Source of the DNA: CAG-411 sp045124315
Lineage (GTDB): Bacteria; Bacillota; Clostridia; Lachnospirales; Lachnospiraceae
Reading direction: 5' to 3'
DNA: 48,227 bases
Assembly (NCBI GenBank): GCA_045124315.1
Contig: JBGVLO010000047.1
Location: 1 to 48,227 of the forward strand
Shown here piece after piece: positions 1 through 7,525 of the stretch (the first letter of the stretch is position 1; each line of letters begins with the position of its first letter). The translations under genes and the position numbers were made by a program. The notes beneath the pieces are model-generated. The model was not told where the DNA came from, made no database searches, and saw only the letters and a program-made list of their open reading frames with translations.

Positions 1-418
1 CGGCAGATAAAATGTGGATCGAGATGACAGAGCAGGATATGCTTTCCAATACAGATGCTGTAATTCAAAAGCTGGAACATCTAAAGCAGGTGGGCCATAC
101 ATTATTGATTGATGATTTTGGTATGGGTCACACGTCTATTGTTTATTTACAATCGAATTATTTTGATGTAGTAAAACTGGATGGTTCTTTGGTAAAAAAC
201 ATACTGGAGAATTCCACAGACCAGAAGATTGTGGCTTCTGTGGTTGAATTGGGAGAGAAATTAGGCGTAAAAGTAATTGCTGAATATGTGGAAACCGAAG
301 AACAGCGAGATAAACTAAAAGAATTAGGCGTTTCTGGTATCAGGGCTATTTGTATAGTAAGCCGGTAGCATTGGATGAGTTTATTGTCTGGATGAAAAAG
401 TGTAACGAAGGAGTTTAG
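1..418 (+). pseudogene. EAL-domain (c-di-GMP phosphodiesterase-like) C-terminal part, frameshifted
   Basis: The reading frame is already open at the window edge, so the gene starts outside. The visible part is the C-terminal half of an EAL domain: a DDFGMG motif, VVKLD and the IAEYVETEEQ strand. EAL proteins hydrolyse cyclic-di-GMP; the EAL signature itself lies off the window. The frame ends early at 368. If the frame is changed near 330-334, the expected end (WYQGYLYSKPVALDEF) is read through to a stop at 416-418. This fits loss of one T from a T-run. The usual EGVE motif is EYVE and the usual GxGxSS is GMGHTS, both departures from consensus. Either the gene is decayed or there is a sequencing error. 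It converges on the AraC gene and overlaps its end by four bases. Confidence 0.75.
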
Positions 419-1320
419 TTTTCCTTGGACATCCAGCAATATTGTTCTCTGTAATGTTTCGGAGAAATCCCTTTTTCCTTTTTGAAGGTGCGGGAAAAAT
501 AGGAATAGTCCTGAAATCCTGCCCGTTCTGTGACTTCGGAAATGGGAATCAGGGTGTCCCTTAACATGGCAGCGGCTATCTCTATTCTGTTTCGATTTAG
601 AAATTGAAAGATAGTTTCGCCGGTATAGGAAAGGAACCGTTTGGATAAATCGGTTCGATTCATTGAAAATTGTTTTGTTAAATCTAAGATGGTGATTTTC
701 TTGTGTAGATTACTTTTCAGATAAGTAATTACCGCAAGAATTTCATCATCTTTTTTCTGTTTTTCAGTATGGATAAGCGTAGCCTTCTCATGGGATAACG
801 TATTTGCCAAAGCTAATAGTTCAATTAAGTAAGTACGGCTTCTGCATGCCCAAAAGTCTGTATCCTGCAATGTGATTTGGGCATAAAAATCCTGAAAAAG
901 CTTTGTAATTCGAAGAGAATTATCCGGATTTGGAAACAAAACCCCATAAGAAGGAGAAATTCGCTTGACGAAGGAATCCAGATAAAAACAATCTTGCATT
1001 TCAGTAGTGCTTAAGGTAGAAGAAGTTGTTCTGATATTTTGGAAATTTAATGCACTATTTATAATGGAAGGATGAAACAGGATGGCTTTTACAGAAATGT
1101 CTTTTTCAATAGACAGAAGTTCCGTTTCGTTTGCGCAAACCAAAACAGGAGCATCAAAAGAGATGGCTTGGTGATTGAAAAGAAATATTCCGCTGCCGGA
1201 TTCGATAAAAACCAAAGAAAGACGGCTGTTTTGTAAAGCGGAAGAGTCAAATCCCAAACCTTCATAATATCCCATATCTAAAGTAAAGTATCCGTGATGT
1301 TCTTTCGTGCAAATTTCCAT
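415..1320 (-). CDS. AraC-family transcriptional regulator
   Basis: This is a 301-residue protein. About 95 residues at the C-terminus form the double helix-turn-helix AraC domain: ILDLTKQFSMNRTDLSKRF is the first HTH, and PISEVTERAGFQDYSYFSRTFKKEKG is the second, with the family-typical Y-F-S-R-x-F-K motif and a P-K-H-Y-R ending. The first 190 or so residues would be the ligand-sensing, cupin-like part, which is poorly conserved and not assignable by eye. The gene faces away from the esterase at 1467, so the two are divergent and share a short control region (1321-1466). Regulation of the esterase by this protein is plausible from that layout alone. The effector is unknown. Confidence 0.9.
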   Translation of the reverse strand: MEICTKEHHGYFTLDMGYYEGLGFDSSALQNSRLSLVFIESGSGIFLFNHQAISFDAPVLVCANETELLSIEKDISVKAILFHPSIINSALNFQNIRTTSSTLSTTEMQDCFYLDSFVKRISPSYGVLFPNPDNSLRITKLFQDFYAQITLQDTDFWACRSRTYLIELLALANTLSHEKATLIHTEKQKKDDEILAVITYLKSNLHKKITILDLTKQFSMNRTDLSKRFLSYTGETIFQFLNRNRIEIAAAMLRDTLIPISEVTERAGFQDYSYFSRTFKKEKGISPKHYREQYCWMSKEN

Positions 1321-1466
1321 AAGTATTCTCCTAACTTTTCCTAATATAAGTTTCTGATGCTATTTTATATCGAAATTGATAATCCGACAATCCTTTCTGC
1401 CAATTCTTCATGGTCTTTTCTTTGGAATATTTTATAATCAGGCTAGAAAGCAAAGGAGGATGGCTT

Positions 1467-2330
1467 ATGAAAAGAAAAATAATACAATGTTTGGGATTGA
1501 TGTGTTTGTTGGTTATTAACAGTGGATGTGGCAAAGAAACGGTCACACCAAAACCGGAAAAAGAAAAGGGAACCATACAGGTGCTAGAAGGATTCTACAG
1601 TGAGGAACTGGGGACGGAGAATACAGTAAGAATATATCTTCCACCGGAATATGAAAACAGTGAAGAAAGATATCCTGTAATTTATATGTTTGATGGACAG
1701 AATTTGTTTGACTGCTCCACGGCAACTTATCAAAAGGAATGGCATATCGATGAAAGCCTTGATACTTTATATGACGAAAAGCGCACCAAAGGCATAATTG
1801 TGGTAGGGGTGGACTCCGTCAGCAGCAGGAGAAACAAAGAATATAATCTTTATCTGAGTGAATACGATGGAGGTGGTGCCGGAGATGTTCTAAAAACGTG
1901 TGATTTTTATGCTAACACGTTGAAACCTTATATTGATAAAAATTATCGCACACAAACAGACAGAGAGCATACAGCGATTATTGGTGCATCCTATGGAGCC
2001 GTGGCAGCCATATGTGCCAGTACACAATATCCGGAACTGTATGGATATACCGGCATGTTTTCCTATTGTGACAATCAAAATCCGGAAAAAATGACTGAAT
2101 ATATAAAAGAGCATATGACGCCGGAAATTTTAACGGATAACAGAATTTATTTTTACACTGGAAAATACGATTTTGCCTATACTTCGACAAAGTCTGCTTA
2201 TGAAATTGCCAAGGAAAATAGCTTAGAAAATATACATTATGAGCTGGATGAAGGGCAGCACGATGAATACTCCTGGGGTGCCAAATTTACAGAATGTTTA
2301 AATTTTTTTTGTAACAGTTCAGCCTTGTAA
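1467..2330 (+). CDS. Lipoprotein esterase (alpha/beta hydrolase, esterase-D/Fes type)
   Basis: The start at 1467 follows AAAGGAGGA (1452-1460) and gives a lipoprotein signal, MKRK followed by a hydrophobic stretch and the lipobox V-I-N-S-G-C; an upstream in-frame start would destroy the signal. The mature 270 residues match the putative esterase family (PF00756): RYPVIYMFDGQNLFD, a nucleophile elbow G-A-S-Y-G, and a late GQHDEYSW histidine. It should be an enzyme anchored on the outer face of the membrane that cleaves an ester; the substrate cannot be told. The last six residues and the stop codon are encoded by the left end of the IS66 element at 2311, so the original C-terminus has been replaced. 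The main fold appears intact. Confidence 0.8.
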   Translation: MKRKIIQCLGLMCLLVINSGCGKETVTPKPEKEKGTIQVLEGFYSEELGTENTVRIYLPPEYENSEERYPVIYMFDGQNLFDCSTATYQKEWHIDESLDTLYDEKRTKGIIVVGVDSVSSRRNKEYNLYLSEYDGGGAGDVLKTCDFYANTLKPYIDKNYRTQTDREHTAIIGASYGAVAAICASTQYPELYGYTGMFSYCDNQNPEKMTEYIKEHMTPEILTDNRIYFYTGKYDFAYTSTKSAYEIAKENSLENIHYELDEGQHDEYSWGAKFTECLNFFCNSSAL

Positions 2331-2347
2331 TTTATCCAACGGGTATT

Positions 2348-2372
2348 ACACCGGCTAAAATATAGCCGGTGT
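2348..2372 (-). terminator. Hairpin over the transposase stop codon
   Basis: There is a perfect 10-bp stem (2348-2357 with 2363-2372) around a 5-base loop. The transposase stop codon lies inside it. No T-run follows on either strand, so it may act as a weak terminator or block read-through into the element from the esterase. Confidence 0.4.
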
Positions 2373-3818
2373 GCCCATAAATAACTTCTTTAGATTTTCG
2401 ATAATCCCCATATTTCTTTTCTTAAGGGTTTCTATGACTGTCATGATAGAACAGTACATCTTATTGCCGCTTTCCTTACGAAAGCCACCGGCCATTTTCT
2501 GCCTGTTTTTGGCTTTGCGCAAGTCCCTCTCTGAAATGTTGTCATCAAAAGGAACTGAAAAATTATGCAGAAATAAAAGATGATTATGACTATACTTTTC
2601 CATCCGGTTAATCAGTGTCTGTTCATCCTTTTTGGCGTATTTATGCTTGGTTGTTTTATTCTCTTTCCTGCCTTTTGCTAAAAGTGAAAAATAATCTGTT
2701 TCATACTTTGTCAGCGTCTCCGCAGAAAATGAACATACGCCCTGTTCCAGTAATGATTTTCGCTTTTTGTTTATTTCACATAAGAGTGTAATCATGTCAC
2801 CTGACCACTTATTTCCTGTCTCTTCCGTGTTTTTGCGAAGATAACGGATAATGTGAACATTGCATTCAGCATGTTCGGTTCCAAAATGATACAAAGCTGT
2901 CTCGTGATCATGAAGAAGCGTTCCGGTATAGCGTTTCAGAAAATCTATCTCTTTCAGTGCTTTAATGGATTTACTGTCCATGGCATGATAGACCACGCTG
3001 TTTATTATACTGAAATTTCGTATATAATTCTGCTTCCCATTAACAGTTACTGTTGTTGCATCCGTTGCAACAATCTCCTGATTCAGCATTTCTGTTTCAA
3101 GATTTGAAATGCTTGTCTCTGAAGCCTGCGCCAGTTTCCTGCAAAATCCGTAGATACTGCCTTCTGACAAATCAAGTTCTCCGTTACCTGCTGCGTTTAA
3201 AAAAGATGCTATCCTGTCATTTGACATAACCCCTTCGCTATACAGGGATACAGCCAGTGCTTTTACGTTTGCGCCGTAGGTAACATCACTGCGGTATTCT
3301 GCAGGAATGCGTAAGACTCCATCTTCATCTGCATAGATACGAATTTCTGTAATTACCGGTTCTGTCACTAGGTCCACCACATATTTTGTAACATATTTCT
3401 GACCGGATGCATTACCAATCGTTTTCACTTTATGTCTGCATTTACCAGAAGCTATTTTTTCTTCTATTTCAGCTTTTGTGAGCGTGGTTCCTTTATGCCC
3501 TTTTTGACCGCCTGCCTTACGTCCGGTTTTCTTTCTTCCATTGTAAGAATTCGCAGGTTTCCCACCTTTTGGGTCGGTAGAAGGTGGAAGGGATGTGTTG
3601 GAACTGTCGTTATTGATGATGCTTTTCAGACGGGCATTATCATCCTTCAACAACTGATTTTCCTTCTTTAAAGCAAGATTTTCATTTTCAAGGGTATCAA
3701 TTCGCTTATTAAGCGTATCAATTTTTTGTGCGGATTCTTTTTCTACAGTATCTAAACGCCCCATGATTTCCATGAGCTGTTGATACATTCCATTTTCATA
3801 ATTGCTTTCTCTTCCCAT
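2355..3818 (-). CDS. IS66-family transposase (TnpC-like)
   Basis: This is a 487-residue protein of normal family length with no frameshift. Domains in order: an N-terminal coiled coil (about 17-66, heptad-like L/I/N repeats); the S-S-N-T-S-L-P-P-S linker; a basic GRKAGGQKGHKGTT stretch (about 99-113); a DDE catalytic core with Asp253 (VATDATTV), Asp304 (LLHDHETALYHFG) and Glu430 (DDNISERDLRKAKNRQK); and the C-terminal GGFR segment typical of IS66. It carries out DNA cleavage and strand transfer at the GTAA ends. The ATG is preceded by an AGGAGATG-like ribosome binding site (about 3821-3830 on the complement). All three catalytic residues are present, so the enzyme may be active and able to act on related short elements in this window. 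Confidence 0.92.
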   Translation of the reverse strand: MGRESNYENGMYQQLMEIMGRLDTVEKESAQKIDTLNKRIDTLENENLALKKENQLLKDDNARLKSIINNDSSNTSLPPSTDPKGGKPANSYNGRKKTGRKAGGQKGHKGTTLTKAEIEEKIASGKCRHKVKTIGNASGQKYVTKYVVDLVTEPVITEIRIYADEDGVLRIPAEYRSDVTYGANVKALAVSLYSEGVMSNDRIASFLNAAGNGELDLSEGSIYGFCRKLAQASETSISNLETEMLNQEIVATDATTVTVNGKQNYIRNFSIINSVVYHAMDSKSIKALKEIDFLKRYTGTLLHDHETALYHFGTEHAECNVHIIRYLRKNTEETGNKWSGDMITLLCEINKKRKSLLEQGVCSFSAETLTKYETDYFSLLAKGRKENKTTKHKYAKKDEQTLINRMEKYSHNHLLFLHNFSVPFDDNISERDLRKAKNRQKMAGGFRKESGNKMYCSIMTVIETLKKRNMGIIENLKKLFMGTPAIF

Positions 3819-3838
3819 GGGGCATCTCCTTCCATTCG

Positions 3839-3865
3839 TTTCTGATAAACATAGTTTATCAGAAA
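3839..3865. repeat. Perfect 12-bp-arm palindrome upstream of the transposase
   Basis: The arms TTTCTGATAAAC (3839-3850) and GTTTATCAGAAA (3854-3865) are separated by three bases. The palindrome lies 20 bases upstream of the transposase start, inside the IS, where an operator or a hairpin controlling translation would be placed. No protein can be assigned to it. Confidence 0.6.
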
Positions 3866-4005
3866 CAGACGAAAAGGAAAAATATGCCTAAAAAGAGATT
3901 CGTCAAAATGACGGTGTATTACTTTTTGTAAATCAACAGAATATGTGGAAAACCAGTCTCACCAAACATGAAAAAGTAGGCTGGAACAGATATTTTGTAA
4001 AAAAG

Positions 4006-4066
4006 TTATCCACACAAAAACAAAGTGCATACAAATCTGTAAAATCATACGTTTTTGTGTGGATAA
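4006..4066. promoter_or_regulatory. Inverted pair of consensus DnaA boxes inside the IS
   Basis: Perfect 16-bp inverted arms (4006-4021 and 4051-4066) each begin with TTATCCACA, which fits the DnaA-box consensus TTATNCACA. They are separated by 29 bases and followed by a very AT-rich stretch (4067-4095). A third, one-mismatch site (TGTGGAAAA) lies near 3945. All are within the non-coding right part of the IS66 element. DnaA binding is an inference from sequence only. Confidence 0.5.
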
Positions 4067-4143
4067 AACTTGTGAAAAAATTTTTAAATTTCTCCCTTTT
4101 GACTAGGACAAGGCTGAACTGTTACGGGGATTTTAATAAAAAA

Positions 4144-4182
4144 GGAATCTGAAAGCCTTATGTTTACTGGCTTAAAGATTCC
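4144..4182 (-). terminator. Minus-strand rho-independent terminator
   Basis: The arms 4144-4157 and 4169-4182 pair with one or two mismatches. Read on the minus strand the hairpin is followed by CCTTTTTTATT, a proper U-tract. It would stop transcripts coming from the 4287-4495 element toward the IS. No convincing minus-strand gene lies upstream of it. Confidence 0.5.
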
Positions 4183-4286
4183 GAGAGTTTATGTAAAGCT
4201 AACTTTCCGTACCTTGATAATATACCTATTTTTTGGAAATGTCAAGTTAACTTTCCATAAGTTTTTTGGTTAATATTTACGGTCGC

Positions 4287-4495
4287 TGTCATTTACTTAA
4301 GCTCTAAATCTTCATATATGGGTTGGAATGTGAATGTATCTGTAAAAAACTGTACGAAAGCCTCGGCACTTAATGAGCGGAGGTTTTTCCGCGAATTTAG
4401 TACCGTTAGGCTTGAGTCCAAGCGAGAGCGGGTTTTTGTAAGATACATTTGCAGGCCAACCCTCTCAGCAAAGTTCAAGGCTTAAGTTAATGACA
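4287..4495. mobile_element. Putative MITE-like structured repeat (about 209 bp)
   Basis: The terminal inverted repeats TGTCATTTACTTAAGC (4287-4302) and GCTTAAGTTAATGACA (4480-4495) match at 15 of 16 positions. The similarity continues inward imperfectly: GGGTTGG and AATGTATCT recur in both arms, so the whole segment can fold back on itself. A 61-codon minus-strand frame (4293-4478) ends just inside one terminus, but it starts with TTG and lacks a good ribosome binding site. The segment is probably a non-autonomous element of a family unrelated to IS66. No target duplication was found. Confidence 0.45.
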
Positions 4496-4545
4496 TTGGT
4501 TCACGCACACACTGCTTAGAATTGGAAACATAAGGGGTCTTTTTC

Positions 4546-4574
4546 TTGTCATAATTGTAAAAATTTACTATAAT
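4546..4574 (+). promoter_or_regulatory. Promoter of deoB-deoD
   Basis: TTGTCA (4546-4551), a 17-base spacer and TATAAT (4569-4574), 62 bases before the deoB start. It is the only good sigma-A-type match in this gap. Confidence 0.7.
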
Positions 4575-4636
4575 AGAAGTAGGTGAAAACGCAGAAAATA
4601 AGGGTAAAATGAGCTGGAAAAAGGGGTGTGATTTTT

Positions 4637-5818
4637 ATGAAGCGAGTGTTTTTGATCGTGTTGGATAGTGTAGGAATTGGGGAAATGCCGGACGCCGCAG
4701 ATTTTGGAGATGAAGGCAGTCACACAGTCTATGCAGCGTCTCATTACGAGAAGTTTTATATGCCCAATATGCAGAAGCTTGGGTTCCTGAATTTAGAAGG
4801 AATGAAGGTGGATGACAGGCATGAATGGGCAAAGGAGTCGGTAGAACAGACAGGAGCAGTCTGCAGGCTGTCAGAGAAATCTAAGGGGAAAGATACCACC
4901 ACAGGGCACTGGGAGATTGCAGGATTGGTTTCAACAGAGCCTATGCCTACCTTTCCAGATGGATTTCCACAGGAATTGATCCAAGAGTTGTCTAAGCGGA
5001 CTGGCAGAAAGATTTTATGTAACAAGCCATATTCCGGTACAGAGGTTATCAAGGATTATGGTAAGGAACATATTGAGACGGGGGCATTGATCGTGTATAC
5101 CTCGGCAGATTCGGTTTTACAGATTGCGGCACATGAGGATATCGTACCTGTGGAACAGCTATATGAGTACTGCGAGATTGCAAGAGAATTGTGTCAGGGA
5201 CCTTATGGAGTAGGCAGAATCATTGCCAGACCCTTTGAGGGTCAGTGGCCGTTTTCCAGAACTGCAAGGAGGCATGATTATTCCCTGGAACCACCGAGGG
5301 ATACTATGCTGGATCATATAAAGCGGGCAGGACTGGATGTGTTATCCGTTGGAAAAATCAATGATATCTTTGCCGGAAAGGGCATTACGGATATGGTTCG
5401 AACGGTGGATAATGCAGATGGCGTGGATAAGACATTGGCGTATATGGACCGGGATTTTCATGGAATTTGTTTTACCAATCTGGTAGATTTTGATATGAAA
5501 TACGGACATCGAAATGATATCGATGGGTATGGAGAGGCATTGACCTACTTTGACTCCCGTTTACCAGAACTATTGGAGAAGCTTAGGGACGAGGATGTGT
5601 TGATGATTACGGCAGATCATGGATGCGATCCAAGCACACCGTCTACGGATCATTCCAGAGAATATATTCCATGGGTGATCACGGGAAGTAAGATAAAGCC
5701 TGTGAATTTGGGAACAAAAGACGGCTTTGGACACATTGGGGCCACGATTTTAGAAGCCCTTGGAGTTAAGGCAGAAGTAGACGGCGGCAGTGTATGGAAG
5801 GAGATATCCAAGAAATAA
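4637..5818 (+). CDS. deoB: Phosphopentomutase
   Basis: The enzyme interconverts (deoxy)ribose-1-phosphate and (deoxy)ribose-5-phosphate in the cytoplasm, feeding nucleoside sugars into the pentose pathway. The protein is 393 residues, the usual size. Alkaline-phosphatase-superfamily metal motifs are present: DSVGIGEMPDA near the start, KDTTTGHWE, DFDMKYGHRND, ITADHGCDP and the DHSREYIP histidine. The ATG at 4637 is chosen because AAGGGGTG (4621-4628) sits nine bases upstream; an in-frame GTG at 4628 overlaps that site. deoD follows after 114 bases, so the pair forms a purine nucleoside salvage unit. Neither deoA nor deoC is in the window. Confidence 0.97.
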   Translation: MKRVFLIVLDSVGIGEMPDAADFGDEGSHTVYAASHYEKFYMPNMQKLGFLNLEGMKVDDRHEWAKESVEQTGAVCRLSEKSKGKDTTTGHWEIAGLVSTEPMPTFPDGFPQELIQELSKRTGRKILCNKPYSGTEVIKDYGKEHIETGALIVYTSADSVLQIAAHEDIVPVEQLYEYCEIARELCQGPYGVGRIIARPFEGQWPFSRTARRHDYSLEPPRDTMLDHIKRAGLDVLSVGKINDIFAGKGITDMVRTVDNADGVDKTLAYMDRDFHGICFTNLVDFDMKYGHRNDIDGYGEALTYFDSRLPELLEKLRDEDVLMITADHGCDPSTPSTDHSREYIPWVITGSKIKPVNLGTKDGFGHIGATILEALGVKAEVDGGSVWKEISKK

Positions 5819-5862
5819 GTTCTTAAATTGTTATTGTAAAATTGCACCACAAAAACTATATT

Positions 5863-5905
5863 TTTGCAGATGCTGTGCGTGTCAGACATGTGCAGCATCT
5901 GCAAA
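5863..5905 (+). promoter_or_regulatory. Long hairpin in the deoB-deoD gap
   Basis: A perfect 13-bp stem (5863-5875 with 5893-5905) lies 27 bases before the deoD start. No T-run follows, so it is more likely an mRNA-stability or attenuation structure than a full terminator. Confidence 0.5.
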
Positions 5906-5932
5906 TACATTATTGTACAAGGGGGAATGGTT

Positions 5933-6643
5933 ATGGGAACACCACATAATGCAGCAAAAGTAGGAGAGATTGCCAAGACAGTTTTGATGCCGGGAGATCC
6001 ACTCCGAGCAAAGTTTATAGCAGAGAATTTTTTGGAAGATGTGACTTGTTTTAATACGGTGAGAAATATGTTTGGGTATACGGGTACCTATAAGGGAAAA
6101 AAGATTTCCGTCATGGGACATGGAATGGGCATGCCGTCCATGGGTATTTATTCATATGAATTATATGACCAGTATGGAGTGGACAACATTATCCGTATCG
6201 GTTCCGCAGGAGCTTTGGCAGATGATGTAGATGTGATGGATATTATCATTGCCATGGGAGCCTCTACCAATTCCAATTATGCCTCACAATACAAATTGCC
6301 GGGGGTTTTTGCTCCCATTGCGGATTATGGATTGCTTCAGAGTGCAGTAGAGGTTGCCAAAGAGAAAGCGTGCAAAGTCCGTGTGGGAAATGTATTATCT
6401 TCTGATACCTTTTATACAGACGATGATACGGCAAATGATGCGTGGAAGAAGATGCATGTGCTGGCCATTGAAATGGAGTCCGCCGCGTTATATTACAATG
6501 CAGCCAGATTAGGAAAGAAAGCACTTTGTATTTTGACCATTTCGGATCATTTGTATAAGAACCAGGAATTGTCGGCAGAAGAGAGACAGACAGGTTTTCG
6601 TCAGATGATGGAGATCGCATTGGAGACTGCGGTTCGTCAATAG
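5933..6643 (+). CDS. deoD: Purine-nucleoside phosphorylase, DeoD type
   Basis: The enzyme splits purine (deoxy)nucleosides with phosphate into base and (deoxy)ribose-1-phosphate, the substrate of DeoB upstream. The protein has 236 residues, typical of the hexameric NP-I DeoD family: MGTPHNAAK start, MPGDPLRAKF phosphate-binding segment, GHGMGMPS, IRIGSAGAL, AIEMESAALYY and the ISDH general-acid aspartate. The start at 5933 follows AAGGGGGAAT. An upstream in-frame extension of 23 codons crosses the hairpin at 5863-5905 and is not likely to be translated. Confidence 0.96.
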   Translation: MGTPHNAAKVGEIAKTVLMPGDPLRAKFIAENFLEDVTCFNTVRNMFGYTGTYKGKKISVMGHGMGMPSMGIYSYELYDQYGVDNIIRIGSAGALADDVDVMDIIIAMGASTNSNYASQYKLPGVFAPIADYGLLQSAVEVAKEKACKVRVGNVLSSDTFYTDDDTANDAWKKMHVLAIEMESAALYYNAARLGKKALCILTISDHLYKNQELSAEERQTGFRQMMEIALETAVRQ

Positions 6644-6687
6644 AGAAAGTTATGGGGAAAAATTTATTACAGGGGGGAAATTTGCAT

Positions 6688-7448
6688 ATGGAATTAGCAG
6701 CAGTACAGCATTATGGGGATAAAAGAGATTGTTATGCCTTGGAAAAGAAAAAGTTCTTAATTCGCCTTCGTACCAAAAAAGGAGATATGAAGCAGGTAAC
6801 CTTGCTCTCTCAGGATAAATATCTTGACCGTGAAGTGAAGGATACCAGAACAAGCAGACCAATGGAACTGGTTGCCAGTGATCAGGAGATTATGTGGCAG
6901 AGGAAAGTATCTCTATTCAGGAATTCTGGAATCAACTTAGTTTTATGAGAGGGCATCTTCATAAAAAATGTGTATCTTATATGTGGAATCTGATTGACAG
7001 CCATGATACAGCCAGGTTTTTATATTCTTGCCAGGAAAATAAAGAAAAACTAAAATTAGCAGCTGCGATTCAGTTGCTTCTTCCGGGAATGCCAGTGATT
7101 TATTATGGGGACGAATATGCCATGACAGGTGCCATGGATCCCGATTGTCGAAGAGGAATGGTATGGGATCAAGTGTACCAAGATGAGGATATGTATCAAT
7201 GGTATCAAAAATTGATCGCATTACGAAAGGAGATTCCTGAGTTACTACAGGATAGTTGGCTGGAGGTTGAAATCGTAGAAGATAAAGATGTGCTCATGCT
7301 TGATAGGGGCAACTATAAGATTGTGCTACATGGAAGAAAAGGAGAAGTCGAACTTCCTAGCTACCGTGGTTGGAAAGATAGATTGTCTGAGGAGAAATTT
7401 TCTGGTGTATTAGGAGAGTATCAAGTGGTTTTTCTTGTGAAAATGTAA
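6688..7448 (+). pseudogene. GH13 neopullulanase/alpha-glycosidase remnant with internal deletion
   Basis: The remnant has two pieces. 6688 to about 6885 encodes the N-terminal CBM34-like domain (MELAAVQHYGDKRDCYAL, then IRLRTKKGDMKQVTLL) behind a good ribosome binding site (ACAGGGGGG). From about 6885 another frame continues with the end of a GH13 catalytic barrel: EFWNQL, then NLIDSHDTARFL (the conserved HD motif), LLPGMPVIYYGDEYAMTGAMDPDCRRGM, and a C-terminal beta domain to 7448. The central barrel with the nucleophile and acid/base residues, several hundred residues, is missing and the two parts are out of frame. An intact relative would degrade alpha-glucans; this copy cannot. Confidence 0.85.
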
Positions 7449-7473
7449 GAAAAAAGGACGAATAGTTCGGGTA

Positions 7474-7509
7474 AAAAAATCGAGTAGGATATTTCCTACT
7501 CGATTTTTT
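7474..7509. terminator. Bidirectional terminator between the GH13 remnant and the chemoreceptor gene
   Basis: A perfect 16-bp stem (7474-7489 with 7494-7509) with A- and T-tracts on both sides. It serves the minus-strand chemoreceptor gene ending at 7526 and the plus-strand remnant ending at 7448. Confidence 0.9.
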
Positions 7510-7525
7510 GATACTGTTTTATTTT

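Larger units (their letters stand above)
2311..4125 (-). mobile_element. IS66-family insertion sequence (single-transposase type), 1815 bp
   Basis: The element is bounded by perfect 18-bp inverted repeats, GTAACAGTTCAGCCTTGT at 2311-2328 and its complement at 4108-4125. GTAA ends are typical of the IS66 family. It encodes one IS66 transposase and no tnpA or tnpB accessory ORF, as in the ISBst12-type subgroup. Between the transposase start (3818) and the right end lie about 290 non-coding bases holding a perfect palindrome and an inverted pair of DnaA-box sequences. The 8-base flanks (TTTTTTTT on the left, GGGGATTT on the right) do not match, so no target duplication is visible; later rearrangement or flank decay is likely. 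Confidence 0.88.

Noticed and set aside
3940..4095. A chromosomal replication origin, because of DnaA boxes and an AT-rich tract
   Set aside because: There are only two consensus boxes, both within the IS66 element, and no dnaA, dnaN or rpmH nearby.
3943..4152. 69-codon frame at the right end of the IS
   Set aside because: It runs through the DnaA-box repeat and the IS terminus and resembles no IS66 accessory protein.
4293..4478. 61-codon minus-strand frame inside the fold-back element
   Set aside because: It has a TTG start without a ribosome binding site, and its frame is largely dictated by the inverted-repeat sequence; not listed as a gene, though a minus-strand transcript remains possible.
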